Source of the DNA: Linanthus parryae
Taxonomy: Eukaryota > Streptophyta > Magnoliopsida > Ericales > Polemoniaceae
DNA: 64,000 nt
Direction of reading: 5' to 3'
Assembly (NCBI GenBank): GCA_023055425.1
Contig: JALGPY010000003.1
Location: 18,163,001 to 18,227,000 of the forward strand
In this document: piece by piece, positions 32,851 to 43,586 of the stretch
Position numbering within the stretch: position 1 is the first letter of the stretch
Layout: the number at the start of each line of letters is the position of its first letter
Notes under the pieces: model-generated
Told to the model about the DNA's origin: nothing
Database searches by the model: none
Seen by the model: the letters and a program-made list of their open reading frames with translations, nothing else
Made by a program: the position numbers and the translations under genes

Positions 32851-33545
32851 TCGTGATTCCACGGAATATACATGGAACTTTACATTCTTATCTCGTGTGA
32901 ATTAATTATCGTCTGAACAATTGCTTCTACTGGCTTTTTTTATGACGAGAGAACTGCCAGTCGCTAACCTTCTGGTGCGCACTGGGTATAACACAGCTAT
33001 GGTGCAATAGCATGCAAACCACACCAGAGAGGTAAACCAGTCTGAGAAAATCGGGACTGACAATTGAGAAGGCCAATAGATAGCTCTTGAGTTACTTCAA
33101 GGTTCAAATTCAAGACACCTTGACAAATACCTAAAATCTTAAAAATGCAAGTCCTACCAGCCCAACAACACCACGAAGTGTATGGCTTCTACTGTTAGTA
33201 TGCATGCAGTGATGGTTTGCACAGGACCGACACCAGCAACTCATATTCAGCCTTCCAGATTATCAAACCATGTTTTCCTTGTAATACCATTAGAAAGGGG
33301 AGCTATTTAGGAGCCAGCTTGGATAGGAAACTGCCTGCTTGGATGAGAAACTTCGATGAACGATTAACTTTCATGAGAAATCCAACAAGAGTCTGTCTCG
33401 GGTTCCAGCAGCAGAGAGCTTCATTAGGTACGTAATGACACCTATCTTAATGCTCTCTATCATATGATCCATAGAAAAATAAAAGAGGAGAAACTGAGGA
33501 AGAAGTCTTAATAAAGTTCCAGCCAGGCTAAAAGACTCGTTTGTA
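32851..33545. other. Intergenic stretch between GDSL pseudogene and gene
   Basis: No coding sequence or transposon terminus was recognised. Short ORFs (for example 33217-33435) resemble nothing I know. Confidence 0.4.
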
Positions 33546-33804
33546 CTACCTCCGTTTCGTCTGTTTCGTCTGCGTTTGACTTTTTAACCCGTAACTGAGT
33601 CACTTTGACTTGGTGATTTGGGTACTAAAACGATATAATTTTTTAATAATTTTTTCATGGTATTTTAGAATAAACTTTCCTCTATAACACCATGCAAAGA
33701 TTACCAAATTCTTGTATCGTTTAGTAATCAAATCACCGAATGAAAGTAACTCAGTGAATAGTGACAAAAAGTGAAGTAGGCTGAAACAGGCGAAACAGAG
33801 GTAG
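33546..33804. mobile_element. Stowaway-like MITE in the GDSL promoter, TSD TA
   Basis: The terminal inverted repeats CTACCTCCGTTTCG and CGAAACAGAGGTAG match except for one base and are flanked by TA dinucleotides (33544-33545, 33805-33806). The ends resemble the CTCCCTCCGTTTC termini of plant Tc1/mariner-type Stowaway elements. The interior is also partly foldback (GTAACTGAGTCACT against AGTAACTCAGTGAATAG). It ends about 70 bp upstream of the gene's TATA box. Confidence 0.8.
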
Positions 33805-33871
33805 TATGTTGTAGTAGTATTCATCTCCGTGTGACATCCCACCCACTTTCTTCAACCAAAAACGTGTATAC

Positions 33872-33877
33872 TATAAA
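33872..33877 (+). promoter_or_regulatory. Probable TATA box of the GDSL gene
   Basis: TATAAA lies 48 bp before the ATG at 33925, so the 5' UTR would be very short. It is the only good match between the MITE and the start codon. Confidence 0.5.
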
Positions 33878-33924
33878 CAGTATGTTTCCTATAACGAACA
33901 TTGAGAAAGTACGTCTTGTCAACC

Positions 33925-35660
33925 ATGGCTTCATCTTCATCTTCCTCCACAATAGGTTTCCTTGTTCTGATGTCAACATTTTCAGCTCTGATTCAATACT
34001 CCACCGGCGGACGAGGCCGATGCTTCACATCAATCATCAGCTTCGGAGACTCTCTGGCTGATACTGGCAACCTCATCCGTCTCATATCACCACAAAAACA
34101 TTCCCCCTCCGCCTTCCCACCCTATGGAGAAACATTTTTTGGCCATCCCACTGGTCGTAGCTCCGATGGCCGCCTCGTCATTGACTTCATTGGTACCCCA
34201 ATTGGCCTTTTCTTGTTTTAAGATATGGGTATCTCTTAATTTCATGTTTCTAGAACTGGGTTTTGTTTCTATTATTGCAGCTCAGCATCTTGGCTTTCCA
34301 TTGGTTGTTCCATATGCTGCTGCTAATAAGGACCCAAGTGAAGATTATGAGAACTTCAAAAAGGGCGTGAATTTTGCTGTTGGGGGTGCTACTGCAATGG
34401 ACTATGAGTTTTTTGTGGAAAGAGGGATTCATAATTCCTACACAAATGTCTCTTTGGGTACTCAACTGGGTTGGTTCAAACATCTCTTGCCATCTCTTTG
34501 TCATACTCCTTCAGGTAAATTTAATTTCATTTAATTTGCATATAAATATGTACTACTCCTGCAATTACTCCTTTCTATATAGTTATACTAGGTTTTTTCT
34601 TGAGGGGTATATACCAGGTGTTGTTTTGTGTCGAAAGCCACTATTTAAATGTACCAAGAAATTCATGAGATTAGCATCAAATTTTAATTGCATAAAGTTC
34701 AAGGGTTAAAACTTAAAAGACATAACTTAACTTAAAATATCAAGAGCGTCTCCAATTTGACATTTAAATAGCGATTATTTCTGAAATATTAAATAGATCG
34801 GAAAAAATATTTGTCTCAAATAGACTAAAAACATCCGCACTTTATTTAGTGGATAATTATCCCGCTCTTTATGTATATAAAGAGTCGAAAATTGATAACT
34901 AAATGTTATGTATCTATCTCCTCCCATTTTTATATTTTATTTTAACTATTTTTGTATAGCAATAAATAATTATGATTTTAATTAAACTATGCATAATTTA
35001 TACATATTAGCAGATGCTGCAACTCCAGCACGTAAATAAGATTTGGTTTAGTTAAAAAAATGCTACCGCTGTTTCACCAGTAAGTAAAAGGAGTTTTGTG
35101 AGTTGTTTCAGTTAATTTGTATTTAAAATATTACTAATATATTTTAATAATTTTTTATTTATAAATAAATAATGCTTTCTCGATAATTGCAAAATATATT
35201 TACAAAAAAGTTATTGTTATTTTTTGTATTTTCGTGAATGCGTGTGTTTTTGTATATTGGTATTATTTCGTATTTGTTTTTTATTAGTCTTAATAATATA
35301 TATGTCAATCATTAAATATATTTTGAAAATAAATTTTATTGGGTGGGAGGAGGGAATTGTTTGTAGATGATGAGTAGTTTGGGGAAGAGGAAGGGGAAGG
35401 GGGAGAAAATGGTGGGCCGGGGGGTGAAGAAATATCATGAGTTGGAGTTGTTCTGAAGAACCAGAAAATAAATGGCTAAATATTAAGAAAAATAAGAAGA
35501 AAAAAGATCAACAAATCTTGTGTACGACGTAACTCATAAAACTCCTTTTAGCGAAGTCATTTTAGAGCATATCCAGTAGTACTAGTTAAAAGTTATTTAT
35601 AATTTTACGGTCTAAAAGTCATTTCAATTTTCTTGAAACTTGGACCGTCCTATCTTATAG

Positions 35661-35691
<31 letters not shown>

Positions 35692-38600
35692 GCACACACA
35701 CACTATCCCATGCCCTCAGGGCACTACCAAAAATAAATTACTATACATACTTACAACATTACGAATGAAATAATTAAATTTTATATATAATATATAACAC
35801 TTCTCTTATTAAACATATAGATCAGTTTGACATACTCTAGCAAATGATAACAAATATTTATTTGTAAATTGAGTCAAATAATTTTTCTCATCATCAACCT
35901 ACATAATTAGATAAAGTGGTTTACAACTATTGTTCGAATATGCATTTTAAGTACTTGTAATGTGATAGAATAGAGAAAGTGGTAAACTAACAACATCTTC
36001 AAATCCCAACATGACACCCAAAATTATTCTTGTGAAGATGTCTAACACAATAATAATTTTTAAATTAATAGGGGTCGAACATTTGTCTTAATAGTGTCCT
36101 CCCAATTTTTGATACATATTGTTTTAGTCTCAATTCAATTGTTGATATATAATTTATCTAATAGCGGAAATATAAACCAATGATAATTTGTACTTCCTTC
36201 GCTCTGCCAGGTTATTTCCGATTTTGACTTTTATCACTATTCACGAGTCACATTGACATATTATAAAAATTGCCTTCACGTGACATATATAATTTCTAGT
36301 TCTCTTGAAAACAATCTAACTTTTTTTTATTTATAAAATATGTATTGTAGTTTCTCTAATTTTTCCTCACGTGACATCTCATCAAAAAAGTTAAAAATCA
36401 AAGATATCCAAGTATGTGACTTGTCAATTAGTTAGTGGAAGTATAATAATTACATATTTATGAAATAGTTAGACTTCTCATAGGGAACCAAAATATTGAG
36501 ACAATAGAGTATTGAATTAATATGTAGTTTATAATTTTACGAATATATATGCAATGTGTATTTTCAAAGCTTGCCTTAAATTTGTCTCCCTAACACCTTT
36601 CTCGGAACTTTTCATAATAGATTGAAATCAATGGTTAAGATCATAACAATCTTACGGTCCAAAAGTCATTTCAATTTTCTTAATACTTGAACCGTCCTAT
36701 CTTTTAGTATAGATGAAATTATCATCAAAATTTTGGATTGTTTTGCTCGTCAAACTACCTCTTTCGAATTACTAAGAAGCACATAACAGTAGAACGTGGG
36801 TAAATGAATGTTCAATAAACCAATAACCGAATAATTGTCTCTAGTCCTGACTTGGGCAAAGGGGGTAAATGACCAACTTTGTGCTCACATATGGCGCTTA
36901 TGGTTATCACTTGTGATTGGAAACAATCAAATTGAATATTAAGATATATGGGTTCGGCTTTGCTACAGTTTTTGTCCATAGAGTGATGGTGCGGTTGAAA
37001 ATGATCGTCCCAGATGCAGCCACGTGGTAGATAAATACTACCCAACTTAATCGGATAAAAGATCTTATGTTTATCTCACGCGCTGTAATCATCTTCTTTT
37101 ACCGTCGAACTTTTCTCTCTCCTCTGGTTACCCTTCTGCCAAACACCGACTGAGGAATGAACTCCACATTCCAGCTATGAAAGTCTTAATCCTCAAATAC
37201 AACACAAATCAATTGATCGGTGAAAAGTCTTGAGCATTTGACAAACTCAGGAATCGAATCTTAACAAACCCATAAAACTATATTAATCCAATCTTAGTAC
37301 GAAGAGATGTAAAACAAAAAGAAACAATCTACATGGGGTAACTTGAACTGATCTAGTTATTGATCTATACTGATGGGTTCTTGATCCGATAATGAACCGC
37401 ATCCTTTTCAATAGGTGAACTGTGACTATGTCATGGTAATTGAATTCACTTTGAGATCGATTTCAACAAACTTGAGATTCGATTCGTGAACTTCATTTCC
37501 GGCAACCAATATCACTGGTTAGTTTGAAAATTTTGAGAGAAATGGGCTGACAATGCGGAGAAGAGCTGGGACATTTTCAATGGTGAAGAGAAGCAATGGC
37601 AGAGATAATGAAGAGAGAAAGAGGACAACTGCGCGTGGCTATACATAGGAGACGGTGATGGCCTGTGATTTTGTTCAATCTTACCTTCCACGTGGCGATA
37701 TCCTGGCCACTCGATCACAACCGCATAGGCACTGTACGAAATAAAACTGTAGCAAAGCTGAACCCTAAGAAATATATAGAAGAATGAATTATTTACCAAA
37801 CCAAAACTTTAGAACTGTATATATAGTTTTTGGTGTAGGTCAGGTACATTTTCAAACACTCAAAGTATTTCATAGATACAATCTTATTAGTGGTCTCAAA
37901 TATGTATATGTTTAGTAGAACAATGTACTTAGGGCTAGTTTTGTAATTCTGTGGCGGTTTAGAAAGTTGTTGTGTAGGAAGCAGAGTGAGAAAGTTGCTG
38001 TGAGAATCTGCACAAAAAGTGTTTGGTAAACTCCGTAAATAACCTGCTGTGGAAAAGTACTTTTGACATTTTGTGTTTGGTACTTAGTGCTTTAAACTTG
38101 TTGTAAATGTCAAAACGACCATTTCGGACATGATATAATAAATATTACTATTAAAATAATATATTATCAATATTTATTTGTGGATAATTATGTCAAATAA
38201 TAAATTAATCAAAAAGCAGGTCGTAGAAAGCAACCCCGCCCCTGCTTTTCAAAAGCTGCTGTGAGGAAAGCAGTTTCTTTCTAGAAAGCAGAAAAAAAAA
38301 CTTTACCAAACACATATATACTGCTTTCGGATTTGAAAAGCAGCGTTCTAGAAAGGCAAAAGCATTACCACAGCAACTTTGGTATTGACTTTTAATCTAG
38401 AACGCTGCTTTTCGAATCCAAAAACGGTATTTTTGTGTTTGGTAAAGTTTTATTTTTCTGCTTTCTAGAAAGCAACTGCTTTCCCACGTCAATTTTTGAA
38501 AAGTATGTGAGGGTTTGTTTTCTACGACATTTGTATTGATTAATTTATCGTTTGACATCATTATCCATTAATAAATATTAATAATATTTTATTATAATAG

Positions 38601-40468
38601 TACTATTTATTTTATTATGTCTGCAATGGTCGTTTTGACATTAACAAAAAGTCTAAAACACTAATTACCACACACAGAATGTCAAAAGTACTTCTCCACA
38701 TCAAATTTTATACGGGGTTTACCAAACACTTTTTGGGTAGATTCCCACAGCAGCTTTCTCAAAGTGCTTTCTGCACAACATCTTCCTAAACCGCTACAAC
38801 ATTACCAAACTAGCCCCTAGTCCACATACATATATGCTTCATGTATTTCTAATATAAACTCTTGAGAATTTATACAGTTGCCTTCTTTTCTTTTTTTGAG
38901 AAATATATCATATTGCCGGGTTCGAACCCAAGTCTTCATGCAGGGGCTTCAAATGCTCTATCACTGAGCTATCACATATTTGCAGACAGTTGCCTTCTAA
39001 GTAAAATTTTACATTAGATGTAAAATAATTAATCATACGAGAAAAATAAACATGTGATTTTTGTTTTATCTTAATGGATAAATATTCATTTGTAAACGAA
39101 TGGTATATTCAATTATCGATAAGTAAATAATCATACTAAACGAAATTTGTTTTCTAGTCTCAAGTGTATTTATTTATCGAGGTTTTACTCTAAATAAAAA
39201 CAGACGGAGTACGTTACAACATATCCAACAACAGGAGGTGAAAAAAGCTATATTTTACATGTTTACAACTTTTCATGACATGCATTTTCAATGTTTGAAC
39301 CAGCAATATAATTTATTTTGTACATTTAGTAATTTTGAAGAATAAAAATACGAAAATGTGAATTACATGAGAGGAGAGAGATAGATACAGTTTTGCATGC
39401 CTATTTCCTGTTTTGCTAAATATAGAGAGGATGCTGAATTTTATGTAAATTATAGTCATTATAGTCTACTTTTTTAACTTTTTTTACTAATGATGCATTT
39501 TACATGACGTATTAGAGATGCATAGTAACTTGATATCATTTGTGTTCAAATTTCAGGATGCAAGGAACTTATGCAAAGTGCTCTGTTTCTTATGGGAGAA
39601 ATCGGAGGCAACGATTACAATCACGCATTACTATTAGGAAGAAGTATAGATGAAATACGGTCGTTCGTGCCTGCAGTTATTAATGTCATTGTTTCAACAA
39701 TCAATGTAAGAACCCTAACCAGAAATCACAAACTTGTACTATGTTGTCATATACTCTATAGAATTTGCTCCAGCTTCATTTATTTTTTAACTACGGATGA
39801 GAGTAAATATTTGTGGTGATCCATACAGGAGCTGATCGAGATTGGAGCAGCAACGATTATGGTTCCAGGAAACCTACCTATTGGATGTTTGCCTGCATAC
39901 CTCAGTCAGTTCATGAGTACTTCAAACCCCGAACATTATGAGCCGGAAACAGGTTGCTTGATTTGGCTGAACGAGCTTGCCAATTATCACAATAAATTGC
40001 TTCGGGTGGAACTGAAACGGATACAAGAACTCCATCCTCATGTAACCATAATCTATGCAGATTATTACAACGTTGCAATGACTATTTATCGTGATCCTAA
40101 CAAATACGGTAAGAACATATTTCTTTGTATTGACTAGTAATATATTTTCCATCAACAACAACTATGTTATATCACTGGAATCTGTGAATGTAGGGTTTGG
40201 TGGAGGAGCTCTTAAAGCATGTTGCGGATCAGGTGGAGGTCGATATAATGTGAACTCGTCGGCGAGGTGTGGGGTTCCACCATCAACATCTTGTGAAGAC
40301 CCTTCTTCATATGTTTCCTGGGATGGGATACACCTTACAGAAGCAGCATACAGAGTGATATTCAAAGGGTTGTTTCAAGGGCCTTATACTATCCCTCCTA
40401 TGCACATATCATCGTCATGCCCAATTTCTCTACCACCTCTTAGTACAGAACAACGATTCATTTTATGA
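33925..40468 (+). CDS. GDSL esterase/lipase, 401 aa, five exons
   Basis: Exons: 33925-34192, 34281-34514, 39557-39705, 39829-40108, 40194-40468. All introns are GT-AG, the frame is conserved and the total is 402 codons including the TGA. The product is a secreted serine hydrolase of the plant GDSL family, close to the At1g28570/sinapine-esterase group. A signal peptide covers residues 1 to about 32. Block I is [10 protein letters not shown] (nucleophile Ser43), block [11 protein letters not shown] (120-128), block [11 protein letters not shown] (Asn186) and block V SWDGIHL (Asp354, His357), so all catalytic residues are present. The length is normal for the family. Start choice: the first ATG, followed by a typical signal peptide. 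Substrate unknown. Intron 2 is 5 kb and filled with transposons. A 3' duplicate lies upstream as a pseudogene. Confidence 0.92.
35592..36712. repeat. Two direct copies of a roughly 70-bp block, plus a microsatellite
   Basis: A block with TCATTTCAATTTTCTT and CCGTCCTATCTT occurs at about 35592-35661 and 36643-36712, with a few mismatches. The first copy runs into a (TA)n(CA)n microsatellite at 35660-35703. These may be the matching ends of an inserted element about 1 kb long, but no termini were identified. Confidence 0.6.
36193..36441. mobile_element. Possible Stowaway-like MITE, TSD TA
   Basis: The left end CTTCCTTCGCTCT and right end AGTGGAAG are flanked by TA. The interior motif TTTTGACTTTTATCACTATTCACG is typical of plant Stowaway families. 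The terminal match is short, so this is tentative. Confidence 0.45.
37932..38817. mobile_element. Foldback element, near-complete 886-bp inverted repeat
   Basis: The left arm starts GGGCTAGTTTTGTAAT and the right arm ends ATTACCAAACTAGCCCC. The arms pair over about 420 bp each, with roughly 80-85% identity by eye, leaving a loop of about 43 bases (38353-38395). The arms contain blocks such as AAAAAGTGTTTGGTAAAC and GTCAAAACGACCATT with their complements. No clear TSD was found, so the superfamily is open (hAT, PIF or MULE-type MITE). Confidence 0.85.
38887..38985 (-). mobile_element. tRNA-derived SINE with 13-bp TSD
   Basis: The minus strand carries an A box (TAGCTCAGTGATAGAGC, 38955-38971), a B box (GGTTCGAACCC, 38918-38928) and an A-rich tail (CAAAAAAAGAAAA). 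Perfect direct repeats ACAGTTGCCTTCT flank it (38874-38886 and 38986-38998). At 99 bp it has a tRNA-like head and only a short body. A functional tRNA is ruled out by the tail, the TSD and the lack of a complete acceptor stem. Confidence 0.9.
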
Positions 40469-40763
40469 ACCTTGAATTCATATTTACTTACAATGTTGTG
40501 TTTTAATAAGAACCGAGACATTCTCTCAACCTTGATACATCTTTACTTACCATGTTGGGTTGTAATAAGAACTGCGACATCTATAGCAGCTTCTGCATTC
40601 TGTATTTGTTTTACGGATGGATGATATTATCTGTTCAAAGTTTTCTTTAAAAAATCTTTGTAGTAAGAGTCCCATGTTTTAAGCAAGTGATGATCTATCA
40701 AGACCCAGTTGGTTAGTGACGATTGTAGTCCTCGCGTCGCCAGCATATATGTACTACATTGTG
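40139..40763 (+). repeat. 3' end of the GDSL duplication
   Basis: Intron 4, exon 5 and about 295 bp of 3' flank match 32218-32838 of the upstream pseudogene. Similarity stops at ACTACATTGTGA, where the functional copy meets a MULE and the pseudogene copy continues into other sequence. Confidence 0.85.
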
Positions 40764-41910
40764 AGTGGAAGACAGATGTGGACAGTCAGGGAAAGGACTC
40801 AGATGATGATGTTTTGGAACCTAGGGGGAGGAGAATGATGTAGAGCTGGTGAATGAAGACATTGAGAAGGATGATGATGATGAGCTGTTTGACTACAACT
40901 CATATGATAATTTGGGAGGAGAAGTTAGTGAATCTGAGTTGGAGGAAGGATGTACTGATTAAATGTACAAGAAAGTGCAAGGTAAGGCACCTAGGAGGAG
41001 TGATGGAAAGGTTTTTTTAGAGGTGGGACATGTGTATTTAGATGGAGCTCATTTTAGAGAAAATGTTAGAGACTTTGAAATTCAGAATGGTTTTGCAATG
41101 AAAATGTCAAAGAATGAACCAGTAAGGGTCACACTCAAGTGCAAAGTAGATGGATGCCCATGGAGGATTCATGCAAGTAGGTTGACAGACTTGAAGACAT
41201 TCAAGATAAAGACCTTCAACAATGTTCACAACTTTTCCAGAATTTCACAAAATCGTGAAACAAGTGCAGCTTGGATGGATGGAAAATTGATGGGCAGTTT
41301 CAGGAGAGATACATGTTCCACTTCCAGGCGCAACTGATGAGTTAAAAGATAGATTTGGTCTTGAAGATATCCCCCATAAAGAATTGCACAAAGAAAAAAA
41401 GAACAATTGAAGAGTTGAAAGGTAGTCACAAAGAATCCTCTACTGCTGCATATAGGCATGAGTTGATGAGAACAAATCTTGGATCCACCTTCAATATTGA
41501 GTATACTAGTGGGGGATTGGGATACCAAAATTCAAGAGATTACTCGTGGAAGTTGCTTGTTTGAAGTATATATTAATGGATATAGGTCATTTATTGGATT
41601 AGATGGATGCCATCTGAAAGGCACTTACAAGGTAAAATACTTCTACATGGTGGAATATGTAAGTTATGTTTCAATTGTACTAATCACTTTGTCTTCTTCT
41701 TTCACTGTACGGTACACTATTGACTGCAGTTGGTCTTGATGGAAATAATGGGGTTTACCCCATTGCTTGGGTTGTGGTTAAGGGAGAATCAAAAGCCTCT
41801 TGGCACTTTTTCTTGATGTTTCTCAGAGATGTCCTCGATTTTTGCTTGGGTGGTGTTTCATGTGTGATGGACAGAAGATGTGTATTTTATTTCTTGGTCT
41901 CTTTCATTGA
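40764..41910 (+). pseudogene. Mutator-like (MULE) transposase fragment
   Basis: An acidic N-terminal part (DSDDDVLEP, ESELEEGCTD) is followed by a stop and then by the MuDR N-terminal domain (FRENVRDFEIQNGFAMK and CKVDGCPWRIHASR, about 41050-41185). The catalytic-domain start follows with frameshifts: FIGLDGCHLKG (first Asp of the DDE triad; 41593-41625), then TAVGLDGNNGVYPIAWVVV and VMDRR. The rest is lost. Mutator transposases mobilise MULE DNA; this copy is broken by stops, frameshifts and truncation at both ends. Its left edge coincides with the end of the GDSL duplication. Confidence 0.85.
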
Positions 41911-42816
41911 CTTAGGCCTCGTTTAGGTAGCGGATAAGTTATGTAGGGATGATGTTTTTGTTGGGATAAGAAGCAAGATAAGTATGCTTTCTGATAAGCC
42001 CTGATAAGATATGATGGAGGTTTGTGTTTGGGCGCTGTCGGATAAGATGCAGGATATGATGAAGGGTTGATGTAAAAATGACCACATTGCCCTGCACTGT
42101 TGTGGTTTTGAATTCGTATTTGTTCGTATTATAATTTTCCATTAAAGCACACAATGAACTAAACATATTTTGATTAACTTAATTATCGAAATATATTATT
42201 AACAAACTTATATTGTTAATTAATTTAATTAACCAAATTATTGGAAGATTGTGAACTCGTGCGAGTCGTGAGAGCTCCGGCTCTACCTTCTTCTTCTCTT
42301 CTGGTTTGTTGGATTAGATCGGAGATTGATGGCGGTCATGTGCTGATGGTCGCCTTGGTGGGTTCATTGGTGGCTTGAGATGGTTGATGTTGTGGTTTGG
42401 AGTTCGAAAAAGGAAGAACAAATGTGAAGGGAGATCTTGCTTGCCAGAATTGAAGGTGGGTTTCAGTGGTTTTGGTCGGATTCCATGGAGGAATGGACTG
42501 GTTCTGTTATGGGTTTCAGGCTTTTGCTGGAGAAGATGGTGAATTGGGTATTTGGATTTCGGAGGTACTGTGGTGTGGCAGGTTTTGGTCGATTGGAAGT
42601 CTCATTTTATGGATATTGGTGGCTGCTTTGCTGGCGGTTATCGGAGTTGCTGGCAGTGGTGGTCAGATGGTAATGTGGTGAGTTGAACAGTTGGGGGCTG
42701 TGATGATGGTTTAGTTGATATTCTGGGTTGGTGATGTTTTGTTGGTGGCAAATGATGATTTTGGTTGGAATTAATGGTAGAGAGGGTGGTTGTGACGGGT
42801 AGTTTTGTAGGAGGTT

Positions 42817-43379
42817 CACTACAAGAAATACGGCTTTTTGCGAGGGCAAATTAATATGGCAAAAGGCGAACGCCCTCGCAAAAGGTTATTTGCGAAGGCA
42901 TTTTGCCCTCGCATGGCGTCACAATAGCTATGGTAAGAAAAAGACTTTGTGTGACGAGCCGTCGCAAATTTGAGATTTTGTGACGGTAATATGCCGTCTC
43001 AAAATAGGAATTTGGCGTCATAACACATGAGTTTGTGAGCAATCTTTCTTGTCGCAAAAGATTATGCCCCATCGGAATTATGGCGCACAATTTTCCCTCC
43101 GAAAATTCTATTTTTTGTGACGGACGAATTTTTTTTGCGAGAGCATTTGGTGCATCACAAAATAAAAAAAATTGTGCAAAATTTTCCCTCAAGAAAATCA
43201 ACTTTTTGTGACAGACGAATAACATGTTTGCGATGGGACTGCTCCCTTATCGCAAAAAGAAATAAAAATTTCTCAACAATTGCGAGGGTTGAATTTTCTG
43301 GTCGCAGTTAACTTCTTTTATGACAAGAATTATATACCGTCACAAAATCTTGTCACAAATGACTGTTTTTCTTGTAGAC
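42817..43379. mobile_element. Small non-autonomous CACTA element, TSD GTT
   Basis: It starts CACTACAAGAAAT and ends TTTTTCTTGTAGAC (last two bases degenerate), between GTT at 42814-42816 and 43380-43382. Subterminal motifs such as GCCCTCGCAAA and TTTGTGACGG recur in both orientations, as in CACTA transposase-binding arrays. The 563 bp encode nothing. Confidence 0.8.
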
Positions 43380-43586
43380 GTTGAAGGAAATGAAAAAGAT
43401 TGTGCACTGGTGGCAGGAGGATGGTGATGGTGACGGCAGTGATGGAATCTGTGTTGATGTTGTAGGGTTTAGAGATAAGGGGTAGGAAGTGGGGTGAAGG
43501 TACAAGTGTATTTTGGTCAAAAAAGTTAGTGAGTTATGTTAATTCCCCTTATCCGGCCTTATACTTCGGGGAGGTGGTATAACTTT

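Larger units (their letters stand above)
34515..39556 (+). other. Intron 2 of the GDSL gene (5,042 bp), transposon-rich
   Basis: It runs from GTAAATTT to a pyrimidine-poor but usable acceptor, CAAATTTCAG. It contains a Stowaway-like element, an 886-bp foldback element, a SINE, a (TA)n(CA)n microsatellite and two copies of a 70-bp block. In 36800-37900 I see no gene; G-box cores CACGTGG at 37021 and CCACGTGG at 37688 may be chance or remnants of another inserted sequence. Introns at this place in relatives are normally short. Confidence 0.8.

Noticed and set aside
37512..37799. 95-codon minus-strand ORF in GDSL intron 2
   Set aside because: No recognisable domain, start context or splice structure. 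Possibly part of an unidentified insertion.
38911..38985. tRNA gene on the minus strand (A and B boxes present)
   Set aside because: An A-rich tail, a 13-bp TSD and no complete acceptor stem make it a SINE.
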